Source: Candidatus Zixiibacteriota bacterium (GTDB lineage Bacteria; Zixibacteria; MSB-5A5; GN15; FEB-12). From it: a stretch of 45,241 nt of DNA. The notes below the pieces were generated by a model. That model saw nothing but the letters and a program-made list of their open reading frames with translations. It had not been told where the DNA came from and ran no database searches. The position numbers were made by a program, and so were the translations under genes. Shown here in pieces: positions 6,550 through 16,459 of this stretch. Every line of letters starts with the position of its first letter. Position 1 is the stretch's first letter. The stretch covers positions 1 to 45,241 of the forward strand of contig JAJRSF010000030.1 of NCBI GenBank assembly GCA_024278935.1, written 5' to 3'.

Positions 6550-6848
6550 CTGCTCGGATGATAGGTGTAAGTAATAACATATAACAAAAATAATAATCTT
6601 ACAAACCACAGAAATATTGCTCTTCCGAGCAGTTCAAATCTATATAATACTTCGTTTTTTGCCGTCGTGGGGGCGGCTAAAACACACTAACAGGATTACT
6701 TGTTGAGTCAACTGTTAAAGGACTAACAGCTTAATAAAGTTACCTCAAACAGCGTACAAACTAATTACGCTTCGGAGTCATTGAGTATAGAGTACTAGCT
6801 AAGGGATTAAACAAAAGAAACCAGCATTAACCCTCTTGAAGGAGTTAT
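6550..6848 (+). promoter_or_regulatory. long structured 5' leader of the dockerin protein gene
   Basis: A roughly 290-nt untranslated region. CTGCTCGGA (6550-6558) is exactly complementary to TCCGAGCAG (6624-6632), but the first arm straddles the predicted start site, so it may act in DNA or use an upstream start. Further hairpins are GCCGTC/GGCGGC around 6661-6677 and AACAG/CTGTT around a GTTGAGTCAAC palindrome near 6700-6720. The end carries a strong GAAGGAG ribosome binding site. It matches no riboswitch class that I recognise. Confidence 0.4.
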
Positions 6849-7946
6849 ATGACCTTTCCGCTTAGAGCTTGTAAGTTAATTTGTCTCGTCGTTATTATAT
6901 TTGTGACTATGATGTCATTTTCAACGACCGCAGAGGCTATTCCTAGCATTACAGTAAAAGTTGCTGACACTACAGCGATTCCCGGTTACCTAAACGCTAC
7001 AATTACAATTTTTATGGACAACCTTTTTGATGAGGTTGCTGCTTTCAATTTGTGGATTCAGCTAGAACCTCAAGACTTGATGGTTTTCAAAACAGACATC
7101 CTTACAGTTATAGACACTACCTATTGGGTATGTGATTCTCTCGATGCTATGTTGAATTGTGCTGACTCAACAAAAGTTGATTCTCTCTCTCCTTGGGAAA
7201 TGCAACATATTGGTGAGTTGCTGGTCGCTGTTGGTAGTTTTGATACAACCGGAACTTTGATCTCCGGATGGAAATATGTACAGACACGTTCGATCTCCGG
7301 AGTTGGTACTGATATCAATATTGTCGCTATCTCTGATTTTTCAAATGGCTCTCAAGTTCCTCCTATCCCAGCTGGTCAACAAGGCGGAGTTCTTCTACGA
7401 GTTCTTGCCGATATCTTCCCGATGGACGACACTGTAACCGAACGTACCGCAAACTTGATTGTGCAGACAACAACTGATCATTTCTCGATTTCTCGTCCTA
7501 ATGGCACTGCGATTAACTGGATGCCTTTTGAATATATTGATACCCTTTGTTATGAATGTACGGTGTTGGTTGGAGAAAATTGCTTAGAGTATACAAGAAT
7601 TGGCGGTAATTTTGATCCTTTATTATGCGATTCTATGCATATCTTTTTAGACACAACCTCCATTTGGGACTCGACCAATGTAGTTATAATCAACGGTTCT
7701 CTCACAAATCTTCTTTCGTTTGTATGTGGTAATTTAGACAGTGCTCCTGATGGCAATGTTGATATTTCGGATTTAATATTTATAGTAGACTTTATATTTG
7801 GTAGCCCAAAAGGTCCAGCCCCGGTTCCATATGAGGCGGGCAATGTTGATTGCTTGGGTGATATTGATATTTCAGATTTAATATTTTTAGTAGACTTTAT
7901 ATTTGGTAGTACTAAAGGTCCGGCACCTTGTACGACCTGCCCGTGA
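6849..7946 (+). CDS. secreted cohesin-like/dockerin protein
   Basis: A 365-residue exported protein. The signal peptide runs from residue 1 to about 30 (LICLVVIIFVTMMSFSTTAEA). Residues 33-235 form a beta-rich domain starting ITVKVADTTAIPGYLNATIT, with the look of cohesin-like binding modules. Residues 293-365 are two dockerin-like calcium-binding repeats: CGNLDSAPDGNVDISDLIFI and GNVDCLGDIDISDLIFLV, each followed by DFIFGS.KGPAP. There is no YPNPFNP sorting domain, so the dockerin pair is the C-terminus. GAAGGAG sits 5 bases before the ATG. Probable role: surface assembly by calcium-dependent protein-protein contacts (inference from domains). Confidence 0.82.
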   Translation: MTFPLRACKLICLVVIIFVTMMSFSTTAEAIPSITVKVADTTAIPGYLNATITIFMDNLFDEVAAFNLWIQLEPQDLMVFKTDILTVIDTTYWVCDSLDAMLNCADSTKVDSLSPWEMQHIGELLVAVGSFDTTGTLISGWKYVQTRSISGVGTDINIVAISDFSNGSQVPPIPAGQQGGVLLRVLADIFPMDDTVTERTANLIVQTTTDHFSISRPNGTAINWMPFEYIDTLCYECTVLVGENCLEYTRIGGNFDPLLCDSMHIFLDTTSIWDSTNVVIINGSLTNLLSFVCGNLDSAPDGNVDISDLIFIVDFIFGSPKGPAPVPYEAGNVDCLGDIDISDLIFLVDFIFGSTKGPAPCTTCP

Positions 7947-8279
7947 TATGACATTAAATAAAAAAACTTGGTGAAAATTTACAACATGACAAAACAAACA
8001 AAAAATAAAATAGAAAAACTTTTAGCTGACTTCTGTTTGAGGTCGGTTAGAACAAACTTTTTAAAACAGTGGAAAGGAGGACGTTTAAAAAAGAGGTTAA
8101 ACGCACACGCTTCTATAGTAGGACAAATAATGCACTCTTCTATAAACGTTTTAGATTTTCTAAAGGCTAGTTGGCTCTCGCCTGTGATTATTTCACAACG
8201 GTTCCCGAGGGGGAAAAAGAATGAATTATTATGTCTGTCACTCTTAATTGATAAAAACTTTAAGAATTAGGAGAAGAAA
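7947..8279 (+). other. intergenic leader with hairpins, no convincing gene
   Basis: A TTG-started frame at 7968-8270 has no homology or ribosome binding site and is composed of basic, AT-driven residues; I do not accept it as a gene. The stretch has an inverted repeat CGTTTAA/TTAAACG (8082-8103), repeated TTCTATA words and small hairpins TTAGA/TCTAA and GTGA/TCAC. It is probably the leader of the next gene. No terminator separates it from the dockerin protein gene upstream. Confidence 0.45.
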
Positions 8280-10781
8280 ATGAAGCGTATTTCATTTTTC
8301 TTAGCTCTTGCTTTAATTATCGCGTCATTTGGAATGGTTACAGCTAGTTCTATAACTATTGACAATATGACAGGTACATGGGATGATGCTGGTACAACTA
8401 AGCTAATTCCAGGTGTTGCTGTCGTCATGGATTTTCGTGCAACGAATACTGGCGACAAAGTAAAAGGTTTTACTAATCCATTCGTTATTTATGGACCTGC
8501 TTCTGGCTATACTCCAGCTGTTGGTGATACTATTTTAGCTGGTTTCACAGGCAACTGGGATCTCGGTCTTTTCATCGATCATTTGTCCGCAAATGGTTCC
8601 GGTGCTGATACTGTAAGATTCGGTGGCGCTATTATTGGTGGCGCTGGTTTCCCTATTGGATTTGACGATGTTCCATTTAGAATTTCTACTGGTGGTGTTG
8701 CCGAAGGTGAAACACTTTGTATTGATTCTCTATCTTATCCACAAAACGCATGGAAATGGGTTGATGCTACAGCTGGTGATGTTCCTCCAGATTTTGCTGG
8801 ACCTATCTGTTTCTTAGCAGAAATTCCTCCATGTTTACCTCCTTCATTTGATAATGATCGAACAACACTAACTGGTTCACATTGTGACGTTATGGTTTTT
8901 GACTTTGACGCTACATTGAATGCAACTAATCTTGACCCAGGTGTTCTTGTATTCTCAGCTGATGTAGGTACAATTGATCCAGCAACTGGTGCATGGTCTT
9001 ATGCTCCAACTCTTGGTGATGTTGGTATGTCTATGGCTGTTAATGTTACTATTGGTAACGGTCTTTGTGATGCAACTCATTCTGTGAACTTAGTATTCAC
9101 AAACGAAGCTCCTGTACTTGATTGTTCAGCTGCTCCAGCTAATGTTTCTGCTGGTACTGACACAGATGTTCAACTATCTGCTACAGACGACTGTGATCCA
9201 TTCACATATTCAGTTGTTTCTGGTCCAGCTACAGTTGATGCTAGCACTGGTCTTTTGACTATCAATGCTCCAGCTGATGTTAATGCTCAAGATATCGTTG
9301 TTGAAGTAACTGACGGTAACGCATCTTCAACTTGTACAATCAGCATTATTGCTACTGCTGGTTCTTTATATCAAGTTGAAATTCCTTGTCTTGGTGCTCC
9401 TGAAGGACCAATTTTCCAAGGTCAACATGCTTTATTACCTATCAACCTTACAACAGGTAATACAATTGACGGTTATGACCTATTAATCGGTTATGACAAC
9501 TCTGCTTTAAGCTTCCAAACAGCTACCCCTGGTGCTGATTTAGTTGCTGATGGTTGGGAATATTTCACATATCGTTATGGTGCCAATGGTAACTGTTCTA
9601 ACGCATGTCCTACTGGATTACTACGTTTAACAGCTATTGCTGAAACTAATAATGGTCCTAACCACCCAACACTTGACGGTGTTAATGAACTTGCTGTTCT
9701 TGATTTCTTAGTTACTAACGACCGTACTTTAGAATGTCAGGAAATTCCTGTACGTTTCTACTGGATGGATTGTGGTGACAACACTTTATCAGCTGACGGT
9801 GGTAACACACTTATCGTTTCTGAAATCGTTTATGACGGTGACGAAGTTTTATCCCCACCAAATGGTACAGAAATTCAAGATTTCTTCTATGGCTTCCCAA
9901 CATACTTCGGTACACAAGAATCATGTATCGTTCCTGTAGTTGGAAAACCAACTCCACTTCGTGACGCATCTTTCAACAACGGTTGTTTATTCATCGCTTG
10001 TGCTGATGCTATCGATTTACGTGGTGATCTTAACTTGAACAACGTTGCTAATGAAATTGCTGATGCTGTTTTATATAGTAACTACTTCATCTATGGTATT
10101 GGACAATTCTCTATCAATACTGAAGGTCAAATCGCTGCTTCCGACGTTAACGCTGACGGTCTTGCTTTATCAGTTGCTGATTTAGTATACTTGATTCGTA
10201 TCGTTGTTGGTGATGCTAACCCTTACCCTAAAACTTCTCCTGAAGCTGTTAATGCAACTATCGTTGAAAGCAACAATGTACTTTCTGTTGACGCAACAAT
10301 GGGTGCTGCTTTAGTAGTAATCGAAGGTAATGTAGTAGCTGATCTTAGAGCTGAAAACATGGAAATGATTTCTGCTTTTGACGGTGTTAACACTCGCGTG
10401 CTTATTTACTCACTCGATAACAACACTTTCTCAGGTGAATTCTTGAATGCTAATGGTACAGTTATCTCTACTGAACTTGCTTCAGCAACTGGTTCTACTG
10501 TTAACGCTAAGCTAATTCCAGGCAACTTTGAACTTGCTCAGAATTATCCTAATCCGTTTAACCCTAGCACAACTGTTGGTTTCTCAATTCCTTTCCAATC
10601 AGATGTAACTTTGACTATTTACAACGTAACAGGTCAAAAAGTAGCTGAATTCTCAGGTGCTTATACAGCTGGTTTCCATTCAATCGAATGGGATGCTTCT
10701 GCAAACGCTTCTGGTATCTATTTCTATAAATTAGATGCTAATAACTTTGCTGAAACTAAGAAAATGGTATTGTTGAAATAA
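8280..10781 (+). CDS. secreted multidomain surface protein with internal dockerin and C-terminal sorting domain
   Basis: An 833-residue exported protein. Order: signal peptide (1-22); an N-terminal domain (23 to about 178; ITIDNMTGTWDD ... GSGADTVRFGG ... TLCIDSLSYPQNAWKWV) shared with two smaller proteins at 34055 and 35044; Ig-like domains (about 180-365); a cohesin-like domain (about 370-575, IDGYDLLIGYDNSALSF); a dockerin-like pair (about 583-657, GDLNLNNVANEIADAVLYSN and ASDVNADGLALSVADLVYLI); and the sorting domain from NFELAQNYPNPFNPSTTVGF to the end, MVLLK. Cys residues are frequent in the middle, suggesting disulfides. Codon choice is strongly biased (Ala nearly always GCT, Gly GGT), unlike the neighbouring 11326 and 13804 genes, which hints at high expression. 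GGAG precedes the ATG, and a strong terminator follows. Confidence 0.85.
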   Translation: MKRISFFLALALIIASFGMVTASSITIDNMTGTWDDAGTTKLIPGVAVVMDFRATNTGDKVKGFTNPFVIYGPASGYTPAVGDTILAGFTGNWDLGLFIDHLSANGSGADTVRFGGAIIGGAGFPIGFDDVPFRISTGGVAEGETLCIDSLSYPQNAWKWVDATAGDVPPDFAGPICFLAEIPPCLPPSFDNDRTTLTGSHCDVMVFDFDATLNATNLDPGVLVFSADVGTIDPATGAWSYAPTLGDVGMSMAVNVTIGNGLCDATHSVNLVFTNEAPVLDCSAAPANVSAGTDTDVQLSATDDCDPFTYSVVSGPATVDASTGLLTINAPADVNAQDIVVEVTDGNASSTCTISIIATAGSLYQVEIPCLGAPEGPIFQGQHALLPINLTTGNTIDGYDLLIGYDNSALSFQTATPGADLVADGWEYFTYRYGANGNCSNACPTGLLRLTAIAETNNGPNHPTLDGVNELAVLDFLVTNDRTLECQEIPVRFYWMDCGDNTLSADGGNTLIVSEIVYDGDEVLSPPNGTEIQDFFYGFPTYFGTQESCIVPVVGKPTPLRDASFNNGCLFIACADAIDLRGDLNLNNVANEIADAVLYSNYFIYGIGQFSINTEGQIAASDVNADGLALSVADLVYLIRIVVGDANPYPKTSPEAVNATIVESNNVLSVDATMGAALVVIEGNVVADLRAENMEMISAFDGVNTRVLIYSLDNNTFSGEFLNANGTVISTELASATGSTVNAKLIPGNFELAQNYPNPFNPSTTVGFSIPFQSDVTLTIYNVTGQKVAEFSGAYTAGFHSIEWDASANASGIYFYKLDANNFAETKKMVLLK

Positions 10782-10808
10782 GCATTTTCATTTTAGATTT
10801 ATTTTATA

Positions 10809-10840
10809 CCCCGGGAAAGCTTACGCTTTTCCGGGGATTA
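10809..10840 (+). terminator. intrinsic terminator
   Basis: CCCCGGGAAAGC (10809-10820), loop TTAC and GCTTTTCCGGGG (10825-10836) form a 12-bp stem with one G-U pair, followed by ATTATTT. It begins 27 nt after the stop codon and ends the transcript of the preceding surface protein. Confidence 0.8.
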
Positions 10841-11325
10841 TTTACCTAAAGAAGTCAGGTTTATTAGATAATCCTGATAAAAAAAGATAAGAAATGACAA
10901 ATAGTTTTTGTAGTAGACAAGATTTGAAAACAAATTTTTTCTTAATAGGGATATTAAGAGATTTAACACGGATGTATCATTTTTGGGCTGGTTTCAAGGA
11001 TATGAGAGACCGGTATGCATTTAATTGCGACGATTCGCGATTAAACTGTCAGGGATCGAGGGGATTCTCACTTACTTCATTACACAACTCTGAAATTCTT
11101 TCAGGAGACAAAACTACCGCCAAATAGCTAAGTTGATAAAGAACTTGTATGTAACGAATTAACAATTTTTAAAAAGGATTACTTCGGAATTACCGTAACT
11201 GAAGAAGCAATTTGAAGATAATGCAGGTCGACAGAAGAATTGTCGGCAGAAAAGTAATAATTGGTCTCAAAATTGCTCAATTAGATAATGATATGATATA
11301 CTTAGCCTATTTACACAAGAAAATA
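10841..11325 (+). other. intergenic leader with hairpins, no convincing gene
   Basis: An ATG frame at 10894-11127 lacks a ribosome binding site and homology. Two clear hairpins are present: TTTAAT-t-GCG / CGC-g-ATTAAA (11020-11045) and CTGAAA-TTC-TTTCAG (11090-11104). The region probably forms the 5' leader of the three-gene surface unit that follows. I could not assign a promoter with confidence. Confidence 0.4.
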
Positions 11326-13752
11326 ATGCAGCATATTGCCTTATTATTAGGGATATTGCTCTACTTTGGGGTACAAAGCTCTGCTTTCGGGCAGGTCGAT
11401 TCCTTTGGTACGTTGGATAGAATGTATATTGAAAAGGCTTCGGCTATAGCTGGAAGTGATGTTGTAGTTAGTTTTTATATGCAAAACGATGAAACTATTT
11501 CATCTGGTTCCGTTCCTTTGACTTATAACACAGGTTATCTGACATTGAATTCGATAGATTTTACAGGTTCACGAATAGATTATATCGCTAATAAGATGGT
11601 GACACCATCGCAAGCTGTTGATATAGACGGACATTTCCTGGTAACTTTCTTTACCTTAAGTGAAGATCCGGTTGTAGCAGGTGATGGACTTCTGTTTACA
11701 GCCCATTTTACCCTTGATGATTCCGCCTCAAATGGTGATCTGTTTGCTATTGATACTTTATTCTACCCACCGGGTGGAGAAATGATATTTGTCGAAGCAA
11801 CCCAGGCAGTAATAATTCGACCTCAGTTTGATGCCGGCTCTGTGGCAGTAGAAAAAGAAAATTTTGTTCCATTGATTTCTGCGACAACATCGGAATCAGT
11901 TTTAGAAGGTGAAAATTTGAGCTTTGTTGTTTCAGCCTCTGATGCCAATAATGATTCTTTAGTATTTGTCTGCTCAAATAAACCAACAGGTGCTATTTTT
12001 GAAATGATTGACAACAACTCGGCACGTTTTAGCTGGGATCCTGATTTTGTCGGACCATATTCATCTGATGGTTCTCCATTTAAATTAAAGCTTCTTGTCT
12101 CAGACGGTAGCTCATCGGCTGAAACCGAAATGCTCATTAATGTTGTCAATAAAAATAGAAAACCTACAATTTCAACTGTGTCAAATATGGATTATGAATC
12201 CGGCGATTTAGTCCAACTTGTGATTGATGCTTCCGATGCCGATTTTGATATGCTGACTTGGGAAACAAGTTTGATTCCGAATGATGCTATTTTCACCGAA
12301 GGAGCCCAAGCAACTTTTAACTGGCAGACTACTATTGATGATACCGGAAGTTTCCCTGTTCAATTTATTGTGACTGACCCATCCGGTTTTTCCGATACGC
12401 TTGCAAGTGCTATTTATCTTACCGCAGTAGAATTGTATGAACTTTCAATTACTTCTGCTGAAGGTTCTCCCGATGAAAAAGTTTCTGTTAGCTTGAATTT
12501 AGATAACAAGTTGCCAATCGGTTCATTTATTCTGCTTGTGCATTATGACCCATCGGCGTTGTCATTGATTTCTGTGAGTAATGATACCAGCCGGACATCA
12601 TCGTTTGAGTATTTTAGCTATACAAATAATGCTGATAACGCAGCCGGCAATATTCGTATTGTTGGAATTGCTGATCTGTCAGGTAATAATAATTCGTATC
12701 TTGCCAGTGGTACAGGTTCGATAGTTGATTTCGATTTTAGAATTTTTGGAAATTTAAGTTTAAGCGGGCTTAATATCCCGATGACATTTAAGTTTATAGA
12801 TATGGACGACAATACATTTACAGATTCTCTTGGTGTGAAAGTTGTTCAGGAAGCTATTACGTATATCAATGGTTCGATACTTATAACATCTTTAGGTGAA
12901 ATCAATACCGGTGATATAAACTTAAACGGTATCGCCTTTGAGATTAGCGATGCTATTTACTTTACCAATTATTTTATGAATCCGTTTACGGCACCGTTTA
13001 ACCCGCTTCAATATGCCAACTCAGATATTAACCATGATAATATTGTTGCTTCGATTGCTGATTTGGTTGCTTTGATAAATGTTATTACAAAGGGTGGTCA
13101 AGGTAAGATTGCTGTTGGAGAAGGAAACAACTTAAACGCTACCCTGTTAACTGAAAAAAATGATGATGGTATTAGAATCAGTTATGAATCTGATTTTGAA
13201 ATCGGTGGTCTTCTGATAACTTTTGCGGGTGACGATGTAACAGCTGATAATGTTTTAAATCTCACCGATAATATGACTCTTGATTTTGCATCGGGTGCTG
13301 AATCAAACCGTATATTAGTTTATTCTCTTGATGGTAATCAAATGCCTGACGGGAACCATGCTTTTGTACAGCTTGATTTAGAATCTGATATAGAGATTTT
13401 ATCTGTCGAGGTTTCATCATCAGATGGTGTCTTAGCTACTGTTGAGACAAGCCACAAAGAGATGACTCTTCCGACTACATTTACCTTATCACAAAACTAT
13501 CCAAACCCGTTTAATCCGTCTACCCAGATAAGTTTCTCATTGCCGGAACAAACCGATGTAAGCCTAGATGTATATAACGTGCTTGGTAAAAAAGTACGTG
13601 TGTTAATAAATGAATCATTTGCTGCCGGGAACCATACCGTGGTGTGGGATGGTCGCAATGATGCCGGAGCAGAAGTAGCTTCGGGGATTTATTTTTATCG
13701 TATGATGACAGAGATGAATCATCAAACTAAGAAAATGCTTTTCTTAAAATAG
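11326..13752 (+). CDS. secreted cohesin-like/cadherin-like/dockerin protein with sorting domain
   Basis: An 808-residue exported protein. The ATG at 11326 is chosen because MQHIALLLGILLYFGVQSSAFGQ is the signal peptide; the frame is open from 11212, which would add 38 odd residues. Order: a cohesin-like domain (about 28-170, YIEKASAIAGSDVVVSFYMQ); two cadherin/Ig-like domains (about 180-365, SFVVSASDANNDSLVFVCSN); a second cohesin-like domain (about 370-515, GSFILLVHYDPSALSLISVS); a dockerin-like pair (about 525-590, TGDINLNGIAFEISDAIYFT and NSDINHDNIVASIADLVALI); and the sorting domain TFTLSQNYPNPFNPSTQISF to MLFLK. It is the first gene of a 15.6-kb unit that continues with the next two genes. 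Confidence 0.83.
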   Translation: MQHIALLLGILLYFGVQSSAFGQVDSFGTLDRMYIEKASAIAGSDVVVSFYMQNDETISSGSVPLTYNTGYLTLNSIDFTGSRIDYIANKMVTPSQAVDIDGHFLVTFFTLSEDPVVAGDGLLFTAHFTLDDSASNGDLFAIDTLFYPPGGEMIFVEATQAVIIRPQFDAGSVAVEKENFVPLISATTSESVLEGENLSFVVSASDANNDSLVFVCSNKPTGAIFEMIDNNSARFSWDPDFVGPYSSDGSPFKLKLLVSDGSSSAETEMLINVVNKNRKPTISTVSNMDYESGDLVQLVIDASDADFDMLTWETSLIPNDAIFTEGAQATFNWQTTIDDTGSFPVQFIVTDPSGFSDTLASAIYLTAVELYELSITSAEGSPDEKVSVSLNLDNKLPIGSFILLVHYDPSALSLISVSNDTSRTSSFEYFSYTNNADNAAGNIRIVGIADLSGNNNSYLASGTGSIVDFDFRIFGNLSLSGLNIPMTFKFIDMDDNTFTDSLGVKVVQEAITYINGSILITSLGEINTGDINLNGIAFEISDAIYFTNYFMNPFTAPFNPLQYANSDINHDNIVASIADLVALINVITKGGQGKIAVGEGNNLNATLLTEKNDDGIRISYESDFEIGGLLITFAGDDVTADNVLNLTDNMTLDFASGAESNRILVYSLDGNQMPDGNHAFVQLDLESDIEILSVEVSSSDGVLATVETSHKEMTLPTTFTLSQNYPNPFNPSTQISFSLPEQTDVSLDVYNVLGKKVRVLINESFAAGNHTVVWDGRNDAGAEVASGIYFYRMMTEMNHQTKKMLFLK

Positions 13753-13803
13753 AGGAACTATGCAAAGAGAAAAAAATATACTTATAAATATTCGGAGGAA
13801 TAA

Positions 13804-16440
13804 ATGAGATTTATGAAATTCCCTCTTTTATGTTTGCTTATTTTATTTACACTTTCCGGTGTTGCCGAGGCACAGTTATGTGGCCCTGCTTACTCTACTT
13901 CTGAATTTTTTCAAGTAGGTAACAGTGAGGCTGCAAAGCCAGGCGATACGGTGAATATCCCGATTTTGCTTACGAATCTAAAAGGTGTTCAATCACTTCA
14001 ACTTTATTTTGAATATGATAAAACAGTCCTTACACCTCTTTTCTACTTTTTGGATTCCAGTATGGTTGTTGATACTGTGAATTCAATTCCAGAAACAACA
14101 TATACGGCATTTAATAACTATCTCCTTGAATATGCTGGTGGTAGAATGAATTTTACTCAAGATAATTCGGGTAATGATTTTTTATCAGCATCTGAGGAAT
14201 TTGAAAACCCATCTACTGACCCGAATATTAGTCGGGTGAGATTGTTTTTAAATCCGTTTTCTCTGATTATTGCCGGTGATACTAGTTCTGTTATTGATAA
14301 TGGGGATGGTACTATCTTTTTCATGCCATTTGTTGTGAATCCGGGCGCTGTACATAATACAGTAGTTGAATTTCCTATTTATGATATCGAAGTTAAGAGT
14401 CCTGTTTTTCCATACCCTGTGTTAGGTTGTACCTATTCCAGATATACTGACCCTTCTACCGACCAAACACTTCCCCATGATTTCCGCCCTACTCCTTTGC
14501 TTGGTACTTTTACAGTTGATACCTTAGCATCACCACCACCTGTTATAAGTTCATTTACGGCAAGCCCTACAAGTATTACTTCCGGTGGTTCTTCAAACCT
14601 CTCATGGAATGTGACCGATGCTGATTCGGTTGTAATCAATAATGGCGTTGGTACTTTCACTGCACTAAATAGTTCAATAGCAGTTTCTCCAACAGTAACG
14701 ACACTTTATTCAATCACTGCTTATAATGCGAGTACTACACAGTCTTCCGCATCTGTTACTATCACAGTTGGTGGCACAGTTCCTGGAAATAATATTCCTA
14801 CGATTGCTGCTGTTACCGGAGCTCCTTTTACTGTCAATCAGGGTGAGGCGGTTTCATTCACAGTGACAGCATCCGATGCCGACGCTTCTGATATTATTAC
14901 GCTTTCTGCTCTCTCGATTCCTGCCAACGCTACTTTTAATCAGGCGGTTGGTTCAGGCTCTGTATCCGGTAATTTTTCATTCACACCTGACATTACGCAA
15001 TCGGGTACTTTCTCTGCTGTATTTACTGCGACAGATAATGCCGGGGGTACATCAGCAACGTTTACTGTTATTATCAATGTCATAGAAATTCAAAATGATA
15101 GATTGTTTTCAACTTCAGCAGTAGGTCAACAACCTGTTGGTGGTTTAAGTGGCAAACGAAATATCTTTTTCCCTATAAACATGGTAACTGTTCAGACGGT
15201 ATATGGTATCCAGTTTGATTTTAAATATGACCCTCTCTTCTTTGAAGTAGATTCATTTATTGTAACCGGACGTACTGCCGATTATGTTGTCTATGACAAT
15301 ATTGGTCAGACCCCGGGTGAAATAAAAGTTGTCACTTTTGGTTTAAATAACGAACCGATTGTGAATGTTGAAGATACAACTGCTGTTTTATATGCGGTTA
15401 TGTCGATTGACTCAAATGCTACTCCGGGTGATTATGGTATCTATATTGAAAATGGTTGGGAATCAATTAACCCTGATCCGAATTTCCCATCACTTGAGTT
15501 AGTTGTTGATTCCGGTGTTATCCAAGTTGATAACCCTGGTGATGTAAACTTAGATAAACGTATCGATGTCGCCGATCTGGTGAACATAGTAGCATCGATT
15601 ATAAATACATTTACACTCAATGAAAGACAGTTTGATGTTGCCGATGTTATCACAAATGACACCGTCAATGTTTTCGATTTAGTCGGAATTGTTAATTTAG
15701 TCTTTGGTATTCCGCTTAATCCAAACCCTGCTCCTCTGCTTGATAATGAAACAGCAACGATTGCTCTTGCCTACTCTCCTTTAGTAGCGGGTGGTAATGA
15801 GATGATTGTTGTTAATTCAGAGACCCCTGTAGATTTAGCTGCTGTTGAGATCAATATAGCTTATGATCCATCGGCTGTTTTACTGGGGAAACCAACTCTT
15901 GCTGCCGATGCACAAGGTATGAGTATTCAGTCCAACGATGATATGACAGGAAATTTAAAAGTTCTCGTTCATTTTACCAACCCTGTCTCAGGGGCGAGGA
16001 TTGAATCCGGTTTTGCTGAAATGATTGAAATTCCAATGATTGCCAAGAAAGAGATTTTTGCGGGCGATACGGAACAACTCAGAATTACACAGGCAAATTT
16101 CTCGACCGATGCTGCCGCAAAAGTCGAAGTTGATGGATTTGAAGGTCCTCAGATACTGCCTGTATCTTTCTTCTTAAGTCAAAACTATCCGAACCCATTT
16201 AACCCGTCTACAACGATTGAGTTTTCAATCGAGTCAAATAAATATGTAAGTTTAATAATCTATAATATACTTGGTCGACAGGTAAGAAGTCTGGTGGATG
16301 AATCTATGCCGGCTGGCGCTCATTCGATAAAATGGGATGCTACCAACCAGGAGGGAGCCCACGTTGCTAGTGGGGTCTATCTCTACCGTCTGACAGTTGA
16401 CGATAACACTCAATCCAAAAAAATGCTTCTTTTGAAGTAG
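13804..16440 (+). CDS. secreted cohesin-like/Ig/dockerin protein with sorting domain
   Basis: An 878-residue exported protein with GGAGG ahead of the ATG and a signal peptide ending at AEAQ (about residue 24). Order: a cohesin-like domain (25-240, AAKPGDTVNIPILLTNLKGV); an Ig-like domain (245-325); a cadherin-like domain (330-428, SFTVTASDADASDIITLSAL); a second cohesin-like domain (430-575); a dockerin-like pair (576-640, GDVNLDKRIDVADLVNIV and a degenerate VITNDTVNVFDLVGIVNLV); a third cohesin-like domain (650-775, DLAAVEINIAYDPSAVLLG); and a sorting domain ending KMLLLK. The same polypeptide carries both cohesin-like and dockerin-like modules, so chain-to-chain assembly is conceivable. The gene starts 51 bases after the previous one and ends 19 bases before the giant repeat protein. 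Confidence 0.83.
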   Translation: MRFMKFPLLCLLILFTLSGVAEAQLCGPAYSTSEFFQVGNSEAAKPGDTVNIPILLTNLKGVQSLQLYFEYDKTVLTPLFYFLDSSMVVDTVNSIPETTYTAFNNYLLEYAGGRMNFTQDNSGNDFLSASEEFENPSTDPNISRVRLFLNPFSLIIAGDTSSVIDNGDGTIFFMPFVVNPGAVHNTVVEFPIYDIEVKSPVFPYPVLGCTYSRYTDPSTDQTLPHDFRPTPLLGTFTVDTLASPPPVISSFTASPTSITSGGSSNLSWNVTDADSVVINNGVGTFTALNSSIAVSPTVTTLYSITAYNASTTQSSASVTITVGGTVPGNNIPTIAAVTGAPFTVNQGEAVSFTVTASDADASDIITLSALSIPANATFNQAVGSGSVSGNFSFTPDITQSGTFSAVFTATDNAGGTSATFTVIINVIEIQNDRLFSTSAVGQQPVGGLSGKRNIFFPINMVTVQTVYGIQFDFKYDPLFFEVDSFIVTGRTADYVVYDNIGQTPGEIKVVTFGLNNEPIVNVEDTTAVLYAVMSIDSNATPGDYGIYIENGWESINPDPNFPSLELVVDSGVIQVDNPGDVNLDKRIDVADLVNIVASIINTFTLNERQFDVADVITNDTVNVFDLVGIVNLVFGIPLNPNPAPLLDNETATIALAYSPLVAGGNEMIVVNSETPVDLAAVEINIAYDPSAVLLGKPTLAADAQGMSIQSNDDMTGNLKVLVHFTNPVSGARIESGFAEMIEIPMIAKKEIFAGDTEQLRITQANFSTDAAAKVEVDGFEGPQILPVSFFLSQNYPNPFNPSTTIEFSIESNKYVSLIIYNILGRQVRSLVDESMPAGAHSIKWDATNQEGAHVASGVYLYRLTVDDNTQSKKMLLLK

Positions 16441-16459
16441 ATCAAGGAGGATCGAGATT

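Noticed and set aside
6550-6848. c-di-GMP (GEMM) or other known riboswitch in the surface-gene leaders
   Set aside because: I looked for GEMM-type and other familiar conserved cores and found no match; only generic hairpins are present.
7968-8270. 100-residue reading frame between two surface genes
   Set aside because: TTG start, no ribosome binding site, no recognisable domain; the sequence looks like a leader with hairpins.
10894-11127. 77-residue reading frame upstream of the three-gene surface unit
   Set aside because: No ribosome binding site or homology, and it spans clear RNA hairpins.
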